From Gammaproteobacteria bacterium (GTDB taxonomy: Bacteria; Pseudomonadota; Gammaproteobacteria; Burkholderiales; Thiobacillaceae), in the NCBI GenBank assembly GCA_018820765.1, contig JAHJNN010000008.1:452918-516917 (forward strand): a stretch of DNA of 64,000 nucleotides, in the 5' to 3' direction. The position numbers were made by a program, and so were the translations under genes. This document shows, piece after piece, positions 48,703-58,800 of this stretch. Position 1 is the stretch's first letter. Each line of letters starts with the position of its first letter. The notes under the pieces are model-generated. The model made no database searches. It saw only the letters and a list, made by a program, of their open reading frames with translations, and had not been told where the DNA came from.

Positions 48703-48785
48703 CCTGTAGGAGGCTCGCCCTCGGGCCGATGCCGTGGAGATCTCGACGGCACGAAAAATCGCGGCGAGGGCGCCGCTCCTACAGG
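48703..48785. repeat. palindromic repeat (CCTGTAGGAG...CTCCTACAGG)
   Basis: Ends CCTGTAGGAG (48703-48712) and CTCCTACAGG (48776-48785) are perfect reverse complements. Inner arms (GGCTCGCCCTCGG and GCGGCGAGGGCGCCG) pair imperfectly. Same family as 37.27 and 59.60 kb. Sits between convergent glgP and the diguanylate cyclase and probably terminates both. Confidence 0.7.
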
Positions 48786-48799
48786 GTCAAGGGTGTTTC

Positions 48800-49741
48800 C
48801 TAATTGCCCTTGACGATGCAGTTCCTGCCGCTTTGCTTCGCCTGATACAGCCGCCGGTCCACTTCTTCGATGAACCCGATCGGTTCGTCCGCATGGGTGG
48901 GAATCGTGGTGCCCACGCCGATGCTCACGGTCAGGATCTGGCTGACCGGGGAATTTTCGTGCGGGATCTGTTCCTTGAAAATCAGGCTGCGGCATCGCTC
49001 GGCGATCTTCGCGGCCGACTTCTCGTCCGTTTCGGGTAGCACCAGCACGAATTCCTCTCCGCCGAAGCGGGCCACGAAATCCCGCGCCCGGGTGACGGCC
49101 GACCCCAGGATCTGGCCGACACATTTCAGACAGGCGTCGCCCTGAATGTGCCCGTAGTGATCGTTGTACTGCTTGAAATAATCGATATCGAGCATGATCA
49201 TCGACAGCGGCTGGTTGTTGCGCCGTGCATTGATCCATTCCACGTCCAGGATGGAATCGAACATGCGCCGGTTGGCGATGCCGGTTAGGCCATCCTTGAA
49301 GGACAGGGTTTCCAGCTCCTTCTGCAGGGCGAGCACCTTGTCTTCGGTTTTTTTCCGCTCGCTGATGTCGAACATGAAGCCGATCAGCGAATCCACCTCG
49401 CCGTCGTCCGTGCGGACCACGTGGACCACATCGCGAATCCACACATAGCCGCCATCCTTGGTGAGCGCACGATAGTCCGCCTCGTGGTCCGTTCCGGCCT
49501 GGGATTGCGAAACGCAAAAATTGACCACCCATTCCCGGTCTTCGGGGTGCATGCGCGTCGCCCAGTCCTCGGCGCTCACCCAGCTTGCGGGCGACCAGCC
49601 GAGCAGGCTTTCGATCTGCGGCCCGATATAGGCGAAGCGCATGGTCTTCCAGTCGATTTTCCATGGAATGGCCTTCGTCGATTCCAGCAGCGTTTTGTAG
49701 ACCGCGCTGTCGGTTTCCATGTCTGGTGCAGAGTCAGTCAT
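48800..49741 (-). CDS. PAS-domain diguanylate cyclase
   Basis: Makes cyclic-di-GMP from two GTP. 313 residues, no membrane segment. A PAS-3-type sensor spans about 15-130 (MRFAYIGPQIESLLGWSP, HPEDREWV, YRALTKDGGYVWIRDVVHVV, DISERKKTE). GGDEF follows from 148: DGLTGIANRRMF, MLDIDYFKQYNDHYGH, and the active loop GGEEF (227-231). The allosteric I-site RARD (218-221) stands the usual five residues before it, so product inhibition is expected. A TATAAA at about 49795-49800 (minus) may be the -10. Confidence 0.93.
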   Translation of the reverse strand: MTDSAPDMETDSAVYKTLLESTKAIPWKIDWKTMRFAYIGPQIESLLGWSPASWVSAEDWATRMHPEDREWVVNFCVSQSQAGTDHEADYRALTKDGGYVWIRDVVHVVRTDDGEVDSLIGFMFDISERKKTEDKVLALQKELETLSFKDGLTGIANRRMFDSILDVEWINARRNNQPLSMIMLDIDYFKQYNDHYGHIQGDACLKCVGQILGSAVTRARDFVARFGGEEFVLVLPETDEKSAAKIAERCRSLIFKEQIPHENSPVSQILTVSIGVGTTIPTHADEPIGFIEEVDRRLYQAKQSGRNCIVKGN

Positions 49742-49914
49742 CGTTTTGATCGCATTCGTGATTTGAAACAGGACGGGACGCCCTGAGCCTGATCCTTTAT
49801 AGCCCCTTGTCGTCGATCGCGCGCAGCCGGATTGTCATTGAATCCCGGCGCATCCGGGGCCTGCCACGCAAAGGCATTCCGTCTGTATTACGTCACCTGA
49901 GGCCTGAATTGACC

Positions 49915-51210
49915 TCAGGCGCCCGAAGCGCGGGCAAACAGCCGTAAAAGCTGCCCGGGCTCGTCGTAAGCGATCCGCTTTCCGGCACGCAGGTCGCGGC
50001 GCATCAGCCGGATCATCTGGTCCAGAACCTCATCGGAGAACGTTTCCGGCGGGTGGCCCGTGACTTCGGCCAGCCGCCCGGCGATCACCGCCGCATCGCT
50101 GACCACCGGGCAGATGCGGTAACGGTATTCCCCGCCGATGGCTTCCGGAACCAGGTCCATGAATCGCCCCGCCTGCTGCCGGAAAAAACTCAGCGGCAAG
50201 CGGTAGGCATTGTTGCCCAGAATCGGCAGATCGTCGGGAACCGCTTCCTCCTCGTCCAGCACCTGCAACCGGGTTGCCAGGGGCAGCAGCTGATCCAGTT
50301 GGTAATCGTCCCGCATATGCGTATTGCCGACGCGCACCAGGTTGGCAATCAATTCGCCCAGCGAGGCATGGCCGATGATCGCCGCGCGCTTGGGCAGCCC
50401 GCCCCATGCGCCATCGGCGCCGTTGAGCAGCGCCTCGATCACCGATGCGTTTTCGAAGCCCGCGCCGGCATGGATGTGCACCAGAATTTTCAGCGGCGGC
50501 GGCAGAAAACACCGGGCCACCGCGACGAACGCTCCCACCTGCAAGGGCAGGTAGGTGCCCCGGTCATCCTCGATGCTGGCGCCCTCGATCGGCTGTTCGG
50601 CCAGCAGGCTCAGGATCGAACAGGCCCGGTCCGGGTCCTCCGCAAAGGCATCGCAGCCGTCCACGATATTGATCAGGATGCGCGGCTTGCCGCCGTCGTC
50701 GCCGCGGACGTTCTCGTTCAGCCACGCGATGCTGGCCGGCAGGCTGCGGCGCAGCGTCTCCAGATCGTACTGCCCCGCCATGCCCGCCTTGCTCAGATAG
50801 ATTTCGTGCAGGGTATTGGGCACCCCATACGCCTGCAGCTTGAGTTGCGAAGGCGAGGGCGTGAACGTGCCGTCGGCCTGCGCGATCCCGATATCGGTAA
50901 ACGCAAAGCAACCGCTCATGTCGATCTGATGATCGCGCAGATAGATCATGAAATCGTCATCCACCTCCAACTCATCCGGCATCGAGTAATCCAGCGTGCC
51001 CAGCAAGATGTTGCGGAACCCGAACGCCCGGACCCGGGGCAGGATGTCCAGCTTGTCCTTGAGCGTCTGCCCGATCCGCGCACCCACGGGGTTTTCGCGC
51101 AGGGACAGATCGATCAGATAGGGATCAATGCGGCGGAGGGCGTCAATTTTCGACTGCGCCTCGGCCAGGATGGCATGGGCATGGGCGGAAGCTTCTTGCG
51201 ATGGTGGCAT
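49915..51210 (-). CDS. divergent DRE-TIM metallolyase-superfamily protein (HMGL-like)
   Basis: 431 residues. DLSLRENPVGARIG (34-47) resembles the D-x-x-x-R-D/E active-site strand of isopropylmalate and homocitrate synthases and HMG-CoA lyase, with Asp34, Arg38 and Glu39. ILVHIHAGAGFENASVIEALLNGADGAWGGLPKRAAIIGHASLGELIANL matches the H-x-H metal motif (His245, His247), followed by the usual glycine loop and the neighbour pattern. It lacks any C-terminal regulatory domain. A C-terminal stretch (about 310-431) includes LGNNAYRLPLSFFRQQAGRF. No leucine or pathway genes are adjacent. The reaction is unknown; a lyase, aldolase or transferase using acetyl-CoA or a 2-oxoacid is possible. Confidence 0.6.
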   Translation of the reverse strand: MPPSQEASAHAHAILAEAQSKIDALRRIDPYLIDLSLRENPVGARIGQTLKDKLDILPRVRAFGFRNILLGTLDYSMPDELEVDDDFMIYLRDHQIDMSGCFAFTDIGIAQADGTFTPSPSQLKLQAYGVPNTLHEIYLSKAGMAGQYDLETLRRSLPASIAWLNENVRGDDGGKPRILINIVDGCDAFAEDPDRACSILSLLAEQPIEGASIEDDRGTYLPLQVGAFVAVARCFLPPPLKILVHIHAGAGFENASVIEALLNGADGAWGGLPKRAAIIGHASLGELIANLVRVGNTHMRDDYQLDQLLPLATRLQVLDEEEAVPDDLPILGNNAYRLPLSFFRQQAGRFMDLVPEAIGGEYRYRICPVVSDAAVIAGRLAEVTGHPPETFSDEVLDQMIRLMRRDLRAGKRIAYDEPGQLLRLFARASGA

Positions 51211-51411
51211 GGCGGTCCCGACGAAGAGTGGCTAAGAGGGAAGGGTACTTGAATGCTGTGATGACTGGAATCGACCTAAAACGGTCGCACGCTCTTCTGG
51301 AAAGCGGACACGCATAGAGAGCATGAGTCCATGGTCAGCCTCGCCGAAGATCTCGGTTCCGGATAACATCCGAACAATAAGGTTCAGTTACAAAAGCTTC
51401 GGGAGTGACCA

Positions 51412-53109
51412 GTGAGGATTTGCTATTTGGGTCGGCGCAGCGGACGAAGAAATTCAACGCCCGAAGGTACGGGTGACGTTCTGGAGTTGCTCTGGGACAA
51501 CTGGGACGACTATGGCTACAAGACCAGCTTCCCAGTCACCTGCCGGATTGGAGGCCAACGTGTCGACCTCGGAGCAATTCGGCTCCTAATTTCGAACCAC
51601 TCTACGTCGAGCACCGTGCTGGACAAGTTACTCGAGTCGGGTTGGGACGGCACCTTTCCGGCGCCGGGTATTGACTACATATCTGTACCGTCGGAGATCA
51701 CTTTCTTCCAGCAGTTGAAGGCACACCTAGGCGGTGAAGCAATCATCCAAATCGCACGTGTGCTTCGCGATGCCAGCTTTCTTGTGCGGAATCTGGATCA
51801 GGCCGCCTTGGATCTCGTGGACACTGAGGGATTCAGAAACTCGCTGCAACGTGAGCGTGGGAGCGTTGCGGCCTACCTGGATGGATGGAAGATCCTCGAC
51901 AATCAGGCGATTGCCGTACAGAACTTCGAGTTTCTTTTCCAAGACGTGTTCCGTGAAACATCGACGCTTGCGCTCAACTTCGCGTCCGACAGCCTACTCC
52001 CACACGAAATCAACGTGTTGATCGGCCCGAACGGCACGGGAAAGTCCCGTGTTCTACACCAGATGGTGGCCGCTTGGATCAAGCCACAGGATGGGGAACT
52101 CGGCTTCGCTGAACAACCCAATGTCAGCCAGCTAGTAGTGGTCTCCTACAGCCCTTTCGAGCGTTTCCCCGTCGACATGGATGGCGTGACGGTCCAAGAC
52201 AAGGATGTCTACCGGTACTTCGGATTCAGAGGACACTCGGGCGATAAGACGGATGGAAAATCGCGGCGGATACGGTTATCGCACGAGTATCCAAAGGTAA
52301 GCGCCGCGCAGTCTCTTGTGGCCTGCCTAGCGGACGACCAAAAGTTCAAGGCGATCACAGACTGGGCCAAGAAGGTCAGCACGATGGAGAGGGTGTTACG
52401 CACCGCATTCCAGTTTGACTTCGCGGCTGTCGAGATCGAAGCCAACAAGCGCGCTCGGTATCTGTACTCGAACTTTGATGAGGTCGAGGGCCTCACGTCC
52501 CTCGACATCGACGGCCACCGCTACATCCCAATTGCATCACACACCATGAACTATGCGGATGCGGGTCGTTTACTCGCCGCCTGCGTCGCCAAGTCAGGCG
52601 TCGCTTTTTTCAAGGACGGCACACCTATAGAGCTTAGTTCAGGGCAACGTCTCTTCGCCTACATAGTCATTAATTTGCTTGGTGTCATCCGCCGCAATAG
52701 CCTAGTGCTTATTGACGAGCCGGAGTTGTTCCTCCATCCGACGCTGGAAATTCAGTTCATTGAGATGCTCAAGGAAATTCTCGCCAGCTTCAACTCGAAG
52801 GCATTGCTTGCCACCCATTCCGAGGTCATCGTCCGTGAAGTTCCAGCCGACTGCGTGCATGTATTCGCACGCACCGAAGACGGTCTCGTCATAACGCATC
52901 CCCCCTTTCAGACGTTCGGCGGCGACATCCAGAGAATTTCATCATATGTCTTCGGAGACAACATCGTCTCGAAACCATTCGAAAAATGGCTTACGCAGAA
53001 GCTCGAAGAATTTGGCTCTGCGGCGGCACTGATTCAGGCAATGGGCGACAGCCTGAACGAAGAACTGCTCGTGCAGATCAAGGCGATGGAAGGTGGCGAC
53101 CAGTGGTAA
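51412..53109 (+). CDS. AAA/ABC-type ATPase, putative phage-defence (Septu PtuA-like)
   Basis: 565 residues from a GTG at 51412 with GGGAG six bases upstream. An unusual N-terminal region of about 195 residues with no recognised domain precedes the ATPase. Walker A is GPNGTGKS (205-212), the ABC-type signature LSSGQ (408-412), Walker B LVLIDEPE (431-438) followed by LFLHPTLE, and a switch His469 in ATHSEVIV. This is the overcoming-lysogenization/RecF-like ATPase type found in PtuA and related defence ATPases. Base composition is more AT-rich and codon use looser than the flanking genes, consistent with transfer. TAATG overlap with the nuclease gene shows coupling. Confidence 0.75.
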   Translation: MRICYLGRRSGRRNSTPEGTGDVLELLWDNWDDYGYKTSFPVTCRIGGQRVDLGAIRLLISNHSTSSTVLDKLLESGWDGTFPAPGIDYISVPSEITFFQQLKAHLGGEAIIQIARVLRDASFLVRNLDQAALDLVDTEGFRNSLQRERGSVAAYLDGWKILDNQAIAVQNFEFLFQDVFRETSTLALNFASDSLLPHEINVLIGPNGTGKSRVLHQMVAAWIKPQDGELGFAEQPNVSQLVVVSYSPFERFPVDMDGVTVQDKDVYRYFGFRGHSGDKTDGKSRRIRLSHEYPKVSAAQSLVACLADDQKFKAITDWAKKVSTMERVLRTAFQFDFAAVEIEANKRARYLYSNFDEVEGLTSLDIDGHRYIPIASHTMNYADAGRLLAACVAKSGVAFFKDGTPIELSSGQRLFAYIVINLLGVIRRNSLVLIDEPELFLHPTLEIQFIEMLKEILASFNSKALLATHSEVIVREVPADCVHVFARTEDGLVITHPPFQTFGGDIQRISSYVFGDNIVSKPFEKWLTQKLEEFGSAAALIQAMGDSLNEELLVQIKAMEGGDQW

Positions 53110-53942
53110 TGAAGCTACCTATGCCTGCTGTAGATAGTCTTCAGCTTGTGACAGATGTTGTCGCGGAGCGGGCCAACGGAGTCAATGCCGGCTTCTTCAA
53201 TGGCATCGAGCAAGAGTGGCGCCAGCGAGTCCAACAGTACATCAACGCTGCCGGATCGCCGGCAATGGTGACTACTTGGGCCGCCGCTCAGGCTAGGAAG
53301 ACTTCATTTCTGAGCCTCTATTTGGCACCTGCCGAAAACTCTGTTCAGGGACGAATGCTCAGTGCTATGCGTCAGCACGAGTTGACTGTGTGTCCCGCGT
53401 GCGGCGAACTAGGGCGTCCGAACACCCTCGACCACTATCTGCCCAAAAGACTTTACCCACAGTTTTGCGTCACGCCCGCCAACCTCTTCCCAATGTGTGA
53501 CGCGTGCCAGCTTGCTAAAGGGGAAAAGGTCGGTGATGCTCGAACCCCACGCTTCTTTATCCATCCATACTTCGATGCCTTTGTCGCAGAACAGGTGCTC
53601 CGTCTTGAGATTCACGCCCCGTTCGACGCCCCGACGTTCACCCTTGGGCTCGTGGAGGGCCTAGGTCCATCGAAGGCGCGCTTGGTTCGTAGCCATATGC
53701 GGGAGCTCGAGATCGAAAAGCGATACGCGGGCTTCTTCCGCAACCAGCATCGCCGGCTGCTGCGTCTTGTGGATGCGATGAGAGTGGCTGGACAAGACGT
53801 CCAGCAGACATTAACGACGTTCAAGCACGGAGCAACCGAGCCTTCGCTGAACACCTGGGAGCACGTGTTCTACGCCGCTGCCATCGACAACCCGGACCTG
53901 ATCGATTATCTAACAAACGCTCAGCTGCCTCAGTACCTTTGA
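53109..53942 (+). CDS. HNH nuclease, putative defence effector (PtuB-like)
   Basis: 277 residues from the ATG at 53109 (overlapping the ATPase stop by one base). The zinc-HNH site is compact: C95PAC98, L-D-H-Y-L-P-K with His109 and Lys113, Asn125 in TPANLFPMC, and C130DAC133 with Lys137. This pattern (CxxC ... DHxLPK ... N ... CxxC) is that of Septu PtuB and retron-associated HNH effectors. Residues 140-277 are helical and unassigned. Paired with the ATPase, it would cut nucleic acid on infection; activity and target are inferred. Confidence 0.75.
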   Translation: MKLPMPAVDSLQLVTDVVAERANGVNAGFFNGIEQEWRQRVQQYINAAGSPAMVTTWAAAQARKTSFLSLYLAPAENSVQGRMLSAMRQHELTVCPACGELGRPNTLDHYLPKRLYPQFCVTPANLFPMCDACQLAKGEKVGDARTPRFFIHPYFDAFVAEQVLRLEIHAPFDAPTFTLGLVEGLGPSKARLVRSHMRELEIEKRYAGFFRNQHRRLLRLVDAMRVAGQDVQQTLTTFKHGATEPSLNTWEHVFYAAAIDNPDLIDYLTNAQLPQYL

Positions 53943-54076
53943 CCGCGCCCCTAGCCCGCCCGTATGTGGCCCGCTTCGCAAGTAACAGTCCGCTATCGGG
54001 AAACTAGGTGAACGTCTCCTTATGGCCAACAGCCACATAGCTTCTATCCATCTGCCAGTCCGGCTTTCCGCAGCTT

Positions 54077-54105
54077 TTGCCCGATCCCAACCCACCCCCT
54101 AGAAT
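54077..54105 (+). promoter_or_regulatory. putative tamA promoter
   Basis: TTGCCC (54077-54082), 17-base spacer, TAGAAT (54100-54105). It predicts a start of transcription near 54112, after the TTG at 54109, which argues for a slightly later tamA start codon. Confidence 0.5.
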
Positions 54106-54108
54106 GAA

Positions 54109-55869
54109 TTGACTCTTTCCGCTTGGATTGTCTTGCCTGATCGTCTTTTCAAAACGGTGCTGTTCCTGGCCGCGCTGTGCGCGACGCCGGCGCACGCGCT
54201 GACGGTGGAGGTGGAAGCGCCCGATGAGATCAAGGCGCTGCTGACGCAGCATCTGGAAACGGCGCGGGCGGCGCGGCTGGGCGAGACGCTGGATGCGGAG
54301 GAGATGGCGCGGCTGCAGCGGCAGAGCGAGCTGACGGCGCAGGATCTGCTGGCGACCGAGGGCTATTTTTCGCCGCAGGTGGACAGCGTGGTGGAGCGGG
54401 TGGGCGACGACTGGCGGGTGAGTTACCGGGTCGTTCCCGGTGCGCGCACGACGGTGCGCAGCGTGAAGCTGGGCTTCGAGGGCGCGCTGGCCACGCGCCC
54501 CGAGACGGCGGGTCTGCGGGGGCGCATCGAGCGCAATTTCTTTTTGAAGCCGGGGATGCCGTTTCGCCAGGCGGACTGGGAAACGGCGAAAGTGACGGCG
54601 CTGGGGCCCTTGCTGGGGGGCGCGTATCTGGCGGCGCGGATCGCGGCGAGCGAGGCGCGCATCGATCCGGATGCGCAGGCGGCGGATCTGGCGCTGACGA
54701 TCGACAGCGGCCCCGCCTTTTATTACGGCCAGCCGCACATCAGCGGCAACCAGCGCTATCCCGTCTCCATCATCCGCAACATGAGTCCGGTGAAACCCGG
54801 CAAGCCGGTTCGCCAGCAGGATCTGCTGGACTATCAGGTGGCGCTGGAGACGAGCGGCTACTACGCGCAGGCCGCGGTGCGCATCGATCCCGATCCGGCA
54901 CAGGCGGCGGCGGTGCCGATCCAGGTGGAGGTGGTGGAGCGCCCGGAAAAAGCGTTCAGCGTGGGCGCCGGCGTCAGCACCGACACCGGGGCGCGGGTGC
55001 AGGCGTCGTGGCTGCATCGGGACATCCTGGATCGGGGCATGCGCCTGAAGCTCGATGCGCGTCTGGAAACCGCGCGCCAGCTCGGCGCGGTGGAACTGGC
55101 CTGGCCGCGCAATGCCAGCGGCTACGAGAACAGCCTCGGCCTGCAGCTCAAGCAGGAAGACATCGAGGGCCAGGAGACGCGTTCCAGCGTGCTGGTGGCC
55201 AAGCGCGCCCGCACCCGCGGGCAGATCGAGACCACGCTGTCGCTGCAGTACCAGACCGAGGAGCAGGAAATCGGCAACGTGGTAAGCGAGCGCAACCAGG
55301 CGCTGGTTGCCAACTATGCCTGGACCCAGCGCACGGTGGGGCGCGCGTTCTTTCCGCGGCGCGGCTACGTGCTCACCCTGCAGGGCGGCGGCGCGGCCGA
55401 GGCCTTGCTGTCGGACACCAATTTCGTCCGCCTGTACGGCCGCCACACCCACTATTTCCGCGCCGGCGACAACGGCCGGCTGATCCTGCGCGGAGAGCTC
55501 GGTAGCGTGCTGGCCGACACGCGCGATGGCATCCCCACCGATTTCCTGTTCCGCGCCGGCGGCGACAACTCGGTGCGCGGCTATGCCTACCAGAGCCTGG
55601 GGCGCACGCTGACCGGCGGCGTGGCCTCGGTGCGCTATCTCGCCACCGGCAGCGTCGAGTACAACTATTTCTTCGAAGGCAACTGGGGCATGGCGGTGTT
55701 CGTCGATGCGGGCGACGCGGCCGACAGCCCGGGCAACCTGTCGCCGGTGTACGGCTACGGCGTCGGCGCGCGCTACCGTTCGCCGGTGGGGCCGATCAAC
55801 CTCGACCTGGCGTACGGCGAAGCCACCGAAGAATTCCGCCTGCATTTCTCGCTCGGGGTGTCGTTCTGA
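54109..55869 (+). CDS. tamA: translocation and assembly module protein TamA
   Basis: Outer-membrane Omp85-family protein that with TamB supports outer-membrane protein assembly and probably phospholipid transport. 586 residues if read from TTG 54109; TTG 54133 or GTG 54157 are alternatives and no ATG fits. Signal peptide (LPDRLFKTVLFLAALCATPAHA-L). Three POTRA domains lie between about 32 and 270. A 16-strand barrel follows with GGDNSVRGYAYQSLG (VRGY motif) and terminal FRLHFSLGVSF. Directly upstream of tamB. Confidence 0.92.
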   Translation: MTLSAWIVLPDRLFKTVLFLAALCATPAHALTVEVEAPDEIKALLTQHLETARAARLGETLDAEEMARLQRQSELTAQDLLATEGYFSPQVDSVVERVGDDWRVSYRVVPGARTTVRSVKLGFEGALATRPETAGLRGRIERNFFLKPGMPFRQADWETAKVTALGPLLGGAYLAARIAASEARIDPDAQAADLALTIDSGPAFYYGQPHISGNQRYPVSIIRNMSPVKPGKPVRQQDLLDYQVALETSGYYAQAAVRIDPDPAQAAAVPIQVEVVERPEKAFSVGAGVSTDTGARVQASWLHRDILDRGMRLKLDARLETARQLGAVELAWPRNASGYENSLGLQLKQEDIEGQETRSSVLVAKRARTRGQIETTLSLQYQTEEQEIGNVVSERNQALVANYAWTQRTVGRAFFPRRGYVLTLQGGGAAEALLSDTNFVRLYGRHTHYFRAGDNGRLILRGELGSVLADTRDGIPTDFLFRAGGDNSVRGYAYQSLGRTLTGGVASVRYLATGSVEYNYFFEGNWGMAVFVDAGDAADSPGNLSPVYGYGVGARYRSPVGPINLDLAYGEATEEFRLHFSLGVSF

Positions 55870-58800
55870 AACGGGCCGCCTGGAGTCTGGCGGGCCTGTT
55901 CTCGCTGCTGATGCTGCTGGCGGCGGCGGGCGCATTCATGGCGACCACCGCTACCGGGTTTCGCTGGCTGACCGCAAGCGTGACGGCACTCAGCGGCGAG
56001 CGCGTGAAATTCGAAGGCGTCGACGGCCACCTCGGCGTGCCGCTCGGCATCGGCAAGCTGACGATCGTCACCGACATGCAGCGCATCGAGATCGAACGCA
56101 TTCGCCTCGAATGGCAGCCGCGCATGCTGTGGCAGCGCCGGATCGAGGTCGATCTGCTGGCGGCGCAGGCGATGCGGGTGAACATCCTGAAAAAGGACCC
56201 GACGCCGCCCGAGCTGCCCGCGAGCCTGCGCCTGCCGCTCGACCTGAACGTGCGCGTGCTCGATCTGGCGCAGCTGGAGGTGATCGATGCGGGGCGGACG
56301 CTGAGCTTCCGCGATCTCAAGGCCCGCCTCGACGGCAGCGGCGCGCGCTGGCGATTGAGCGGAGCGACGCTGACGTCGCCGTGGGCGGACGTGATCGGGC
56401 AGATCGATCTCGGCAAGGACGCGCCGTTTGCATTGCAGGGCCAGATCGAGGCGACACGCCGCGACCCGCTGCCGGTGTCGGCGCAACTCGACCTGACGGG
56501 GACGCTGGCGGCGCTGCAATTCCACCTGGATGCGGCCGCCGAGGGCATGAGCCTGCTCGCCCGCGGCGAAGCGGCCCCGTTTGCGCGGGTGCGCCTGCCG
56601 CGCCTGCTGGTGGCCGGAGCGGGCATCGACCCGCGCCAGTTCCAGCCGGATGCGCCGCGCGCCGACCTGGCATTTTCCGGGGTGTTCGAGGGGCAGCCGG
56701 GCGAACGCCTGCTTGGCACCTTTAGCCTGTCCAACCGGCTGGCCGGACGGCTCGACGAGCAGCGCCTGCCGCTCGCCAATTTCACCGGCGCGGTGCTGGG
56801 CGACCTCGCGCACGCCGACTTCAGTTCGCTGGCGATCGACCTCGGCGCGGCCGGGCAATTCAGCGGCGACGGCCAGTGGCGCGACGGCCGCTTCAGCGTG
56901 AAACTGGAAAGCCCGCGCCTGAACCTGGCCGGCTTGCACCGCGACCTGAATGCCACCCGGATCAAGACGAGCCTGCAACTGGCAGGCGACGCGGCGAAGC
57001 AGACGCTCGACGCCGAGGTGGCCGAGACCTGGGGGCAGGGCCGCTTCACCGTGACGCATGACGCGGCCGCGCTGCGCCTGGAATCGGCCAACTTCAGCGG
57101 CCAGGCCGGGCGGCTGACCGCCGCGGGCGTGCTGCAGCTCGACGCCGTGCGCGCGTTTTCCGTCCAGTTCGATGCCGCGCAGATCAACCCGGCGCGCTTC
57201 GGCAGCTTTCCGCGCGGGCGGCTGAATGCGCGCGGCCAGGTGAGCGGCGCGCTGGCACCCGGATTGCGGCTGGAGGCGCAGTTGACCCTGCCGCCGGGCG
57301 ATCTCGAAGGCCGCCCGGTCAGCGGACAGGGCCGACTGCGCTACGAAAACCGCCATCTCGCCGATGCCGACGTCAATCTCGACCTGGCCGGCAACCGCGC
57401 GCACGTGAAGGGCGCCTATGGCCGCGCCGGCGACCGCCTCGTCTGGGACGTCGACGCGCCCGCACTGGCGCGGCTGAACCTCGGCGTGGCCGGGCGCCTG
57501 ACCAGCAGCGGCAGCGCCAGCGGCGCGCCCGCCCAGTTGCAGGTGCAAGGCAGGCTGGCGGCCAGCGGCCTGCGCCTGCCGGGCGACATCGCCGCCGAGT
57601 CGCTGAACCTGCAGCTCGATTTGCAGGCCACCGCCAACGGCGCCTTCACCGGCCAGCTCGACGCGCGCGGCGTGCAGCTGGCCGGGCAGCGCCTGAGCGT
57701 CGTCCGCGCCAACCTGCAGGGCCGCCGCAATGCCCACACCCTGGCGCTCGACGTCAGCCTGCCCGAGTGGCGGCTGAGTGCGAGCCTGGCGGGTGGGCTG
57801 GATGCGCAGCAAATCTGGCGCGGGCAACTGAGGCAGGCGCAGGCGCAGGGCCGCTGGCCGATGCAACTGATCGCGCCGGCCACCCTGCTGCTGTCGCGCG
57901 AGCAGCAGCAGGTGAGCCAGTTGGCGCTGACGCTGGCGGGCGGCCGGGTGACGGTCGAGCAGTTCAGCCGCCGCGGCACGCAGCTGGCTACGCGCGGCGC
58001 GCTCGCCAACCTGCCGCTGGCGCCGCTGCTGGAATTTTTGGAAACCGCGCCGCCGTTCACCACCGATCTCAGGCTCGACGGCGACTGGAACCTGCGCGCC
58101 GGCGACGCGCTCGACGGCAGCGCGCGCCTGGTTCGGCGGAGCGGCGATGTGCGGCTGAAGGACCCGGCAGTGAGTCTGGGGCTGACCACGCTTGCGCTCG
58201 ACCTCGATGCCGCGGCCAGCCGCGTCACCGCGCGCGTCGAGGCGGCCGGCCGCGAAGCCGGCCAGCTGCGCGCGGAAGGCCGTGCCACGCTGCTGCGCGA
58301 GGGCGCGTTCTTCACCCTGCCGCGCAGCGCGCCGCTGGCGTGGACGGCGCAGGTCGACGTGCCCGACCTGCGTCTGGCCAGGCCTTTCCTGCCGGTTGGC
58401 GTCCGCCTGGATGCGCGCCTGACCGCGCAGCTCGCGGGTAGCGGCAGCCTGGCGGCGCCGCGCATCGACGGGCAGATCGATGCCGACAGGATCCGCTTTG
58501 CGATGGCGGAACAAGGGATCGCCATCACCGACGGCACGCTCAAGCTTGCCCTTGCCGACGACCGCGTGCGGGTGCGAGAGGGCGAACTCAAGGGCCAGAG
58601 CGGACGCATCGTGGTGGGCGGCGAGGCGCAGCTGAAAAACCCGCAGGCGGGGCTGACGCTTAAGTTCGAAAAGTTTGCCGCGACCAACCGCAGCGACCGC
58701 CGCGTGATCGTATCCGGAGTCGCCCAACTCAACCTCGACCCGAAACGCCTGCAGCTCACCGGCGAACTCACGGCCGACCGCGCGCGGCTGGAAATCCCCG

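Noticed and set aside
47652..49664. A long minus-strand frame through glgP into the diguanylate cyclase gene
   Set aside because: It reads the GGDEF gene out of frame and glgP antisense; both real genes are intact in other frames.
49896..49919. CCTGAGG/CCTCAGG inverted repeat at the end of the DRE-TIM gene as a terminator
   Set aside because: Stem is short, overlaps the stop codon and has no T run.
49915..51210. Annotation of this gene as isopropylmalate or citramalate synthase
   Set aside because: The active-site strand and metal motif are only distantly alike, there is no regulatory domain, and there are no leucine or isoleucine pathway neighbours.
51211..54108. Integrative element around the ATPase-HNH pair
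   Set aside because: No integrase, tRNA or direct-repeat attachment sites were seen; only composition supports transfer.
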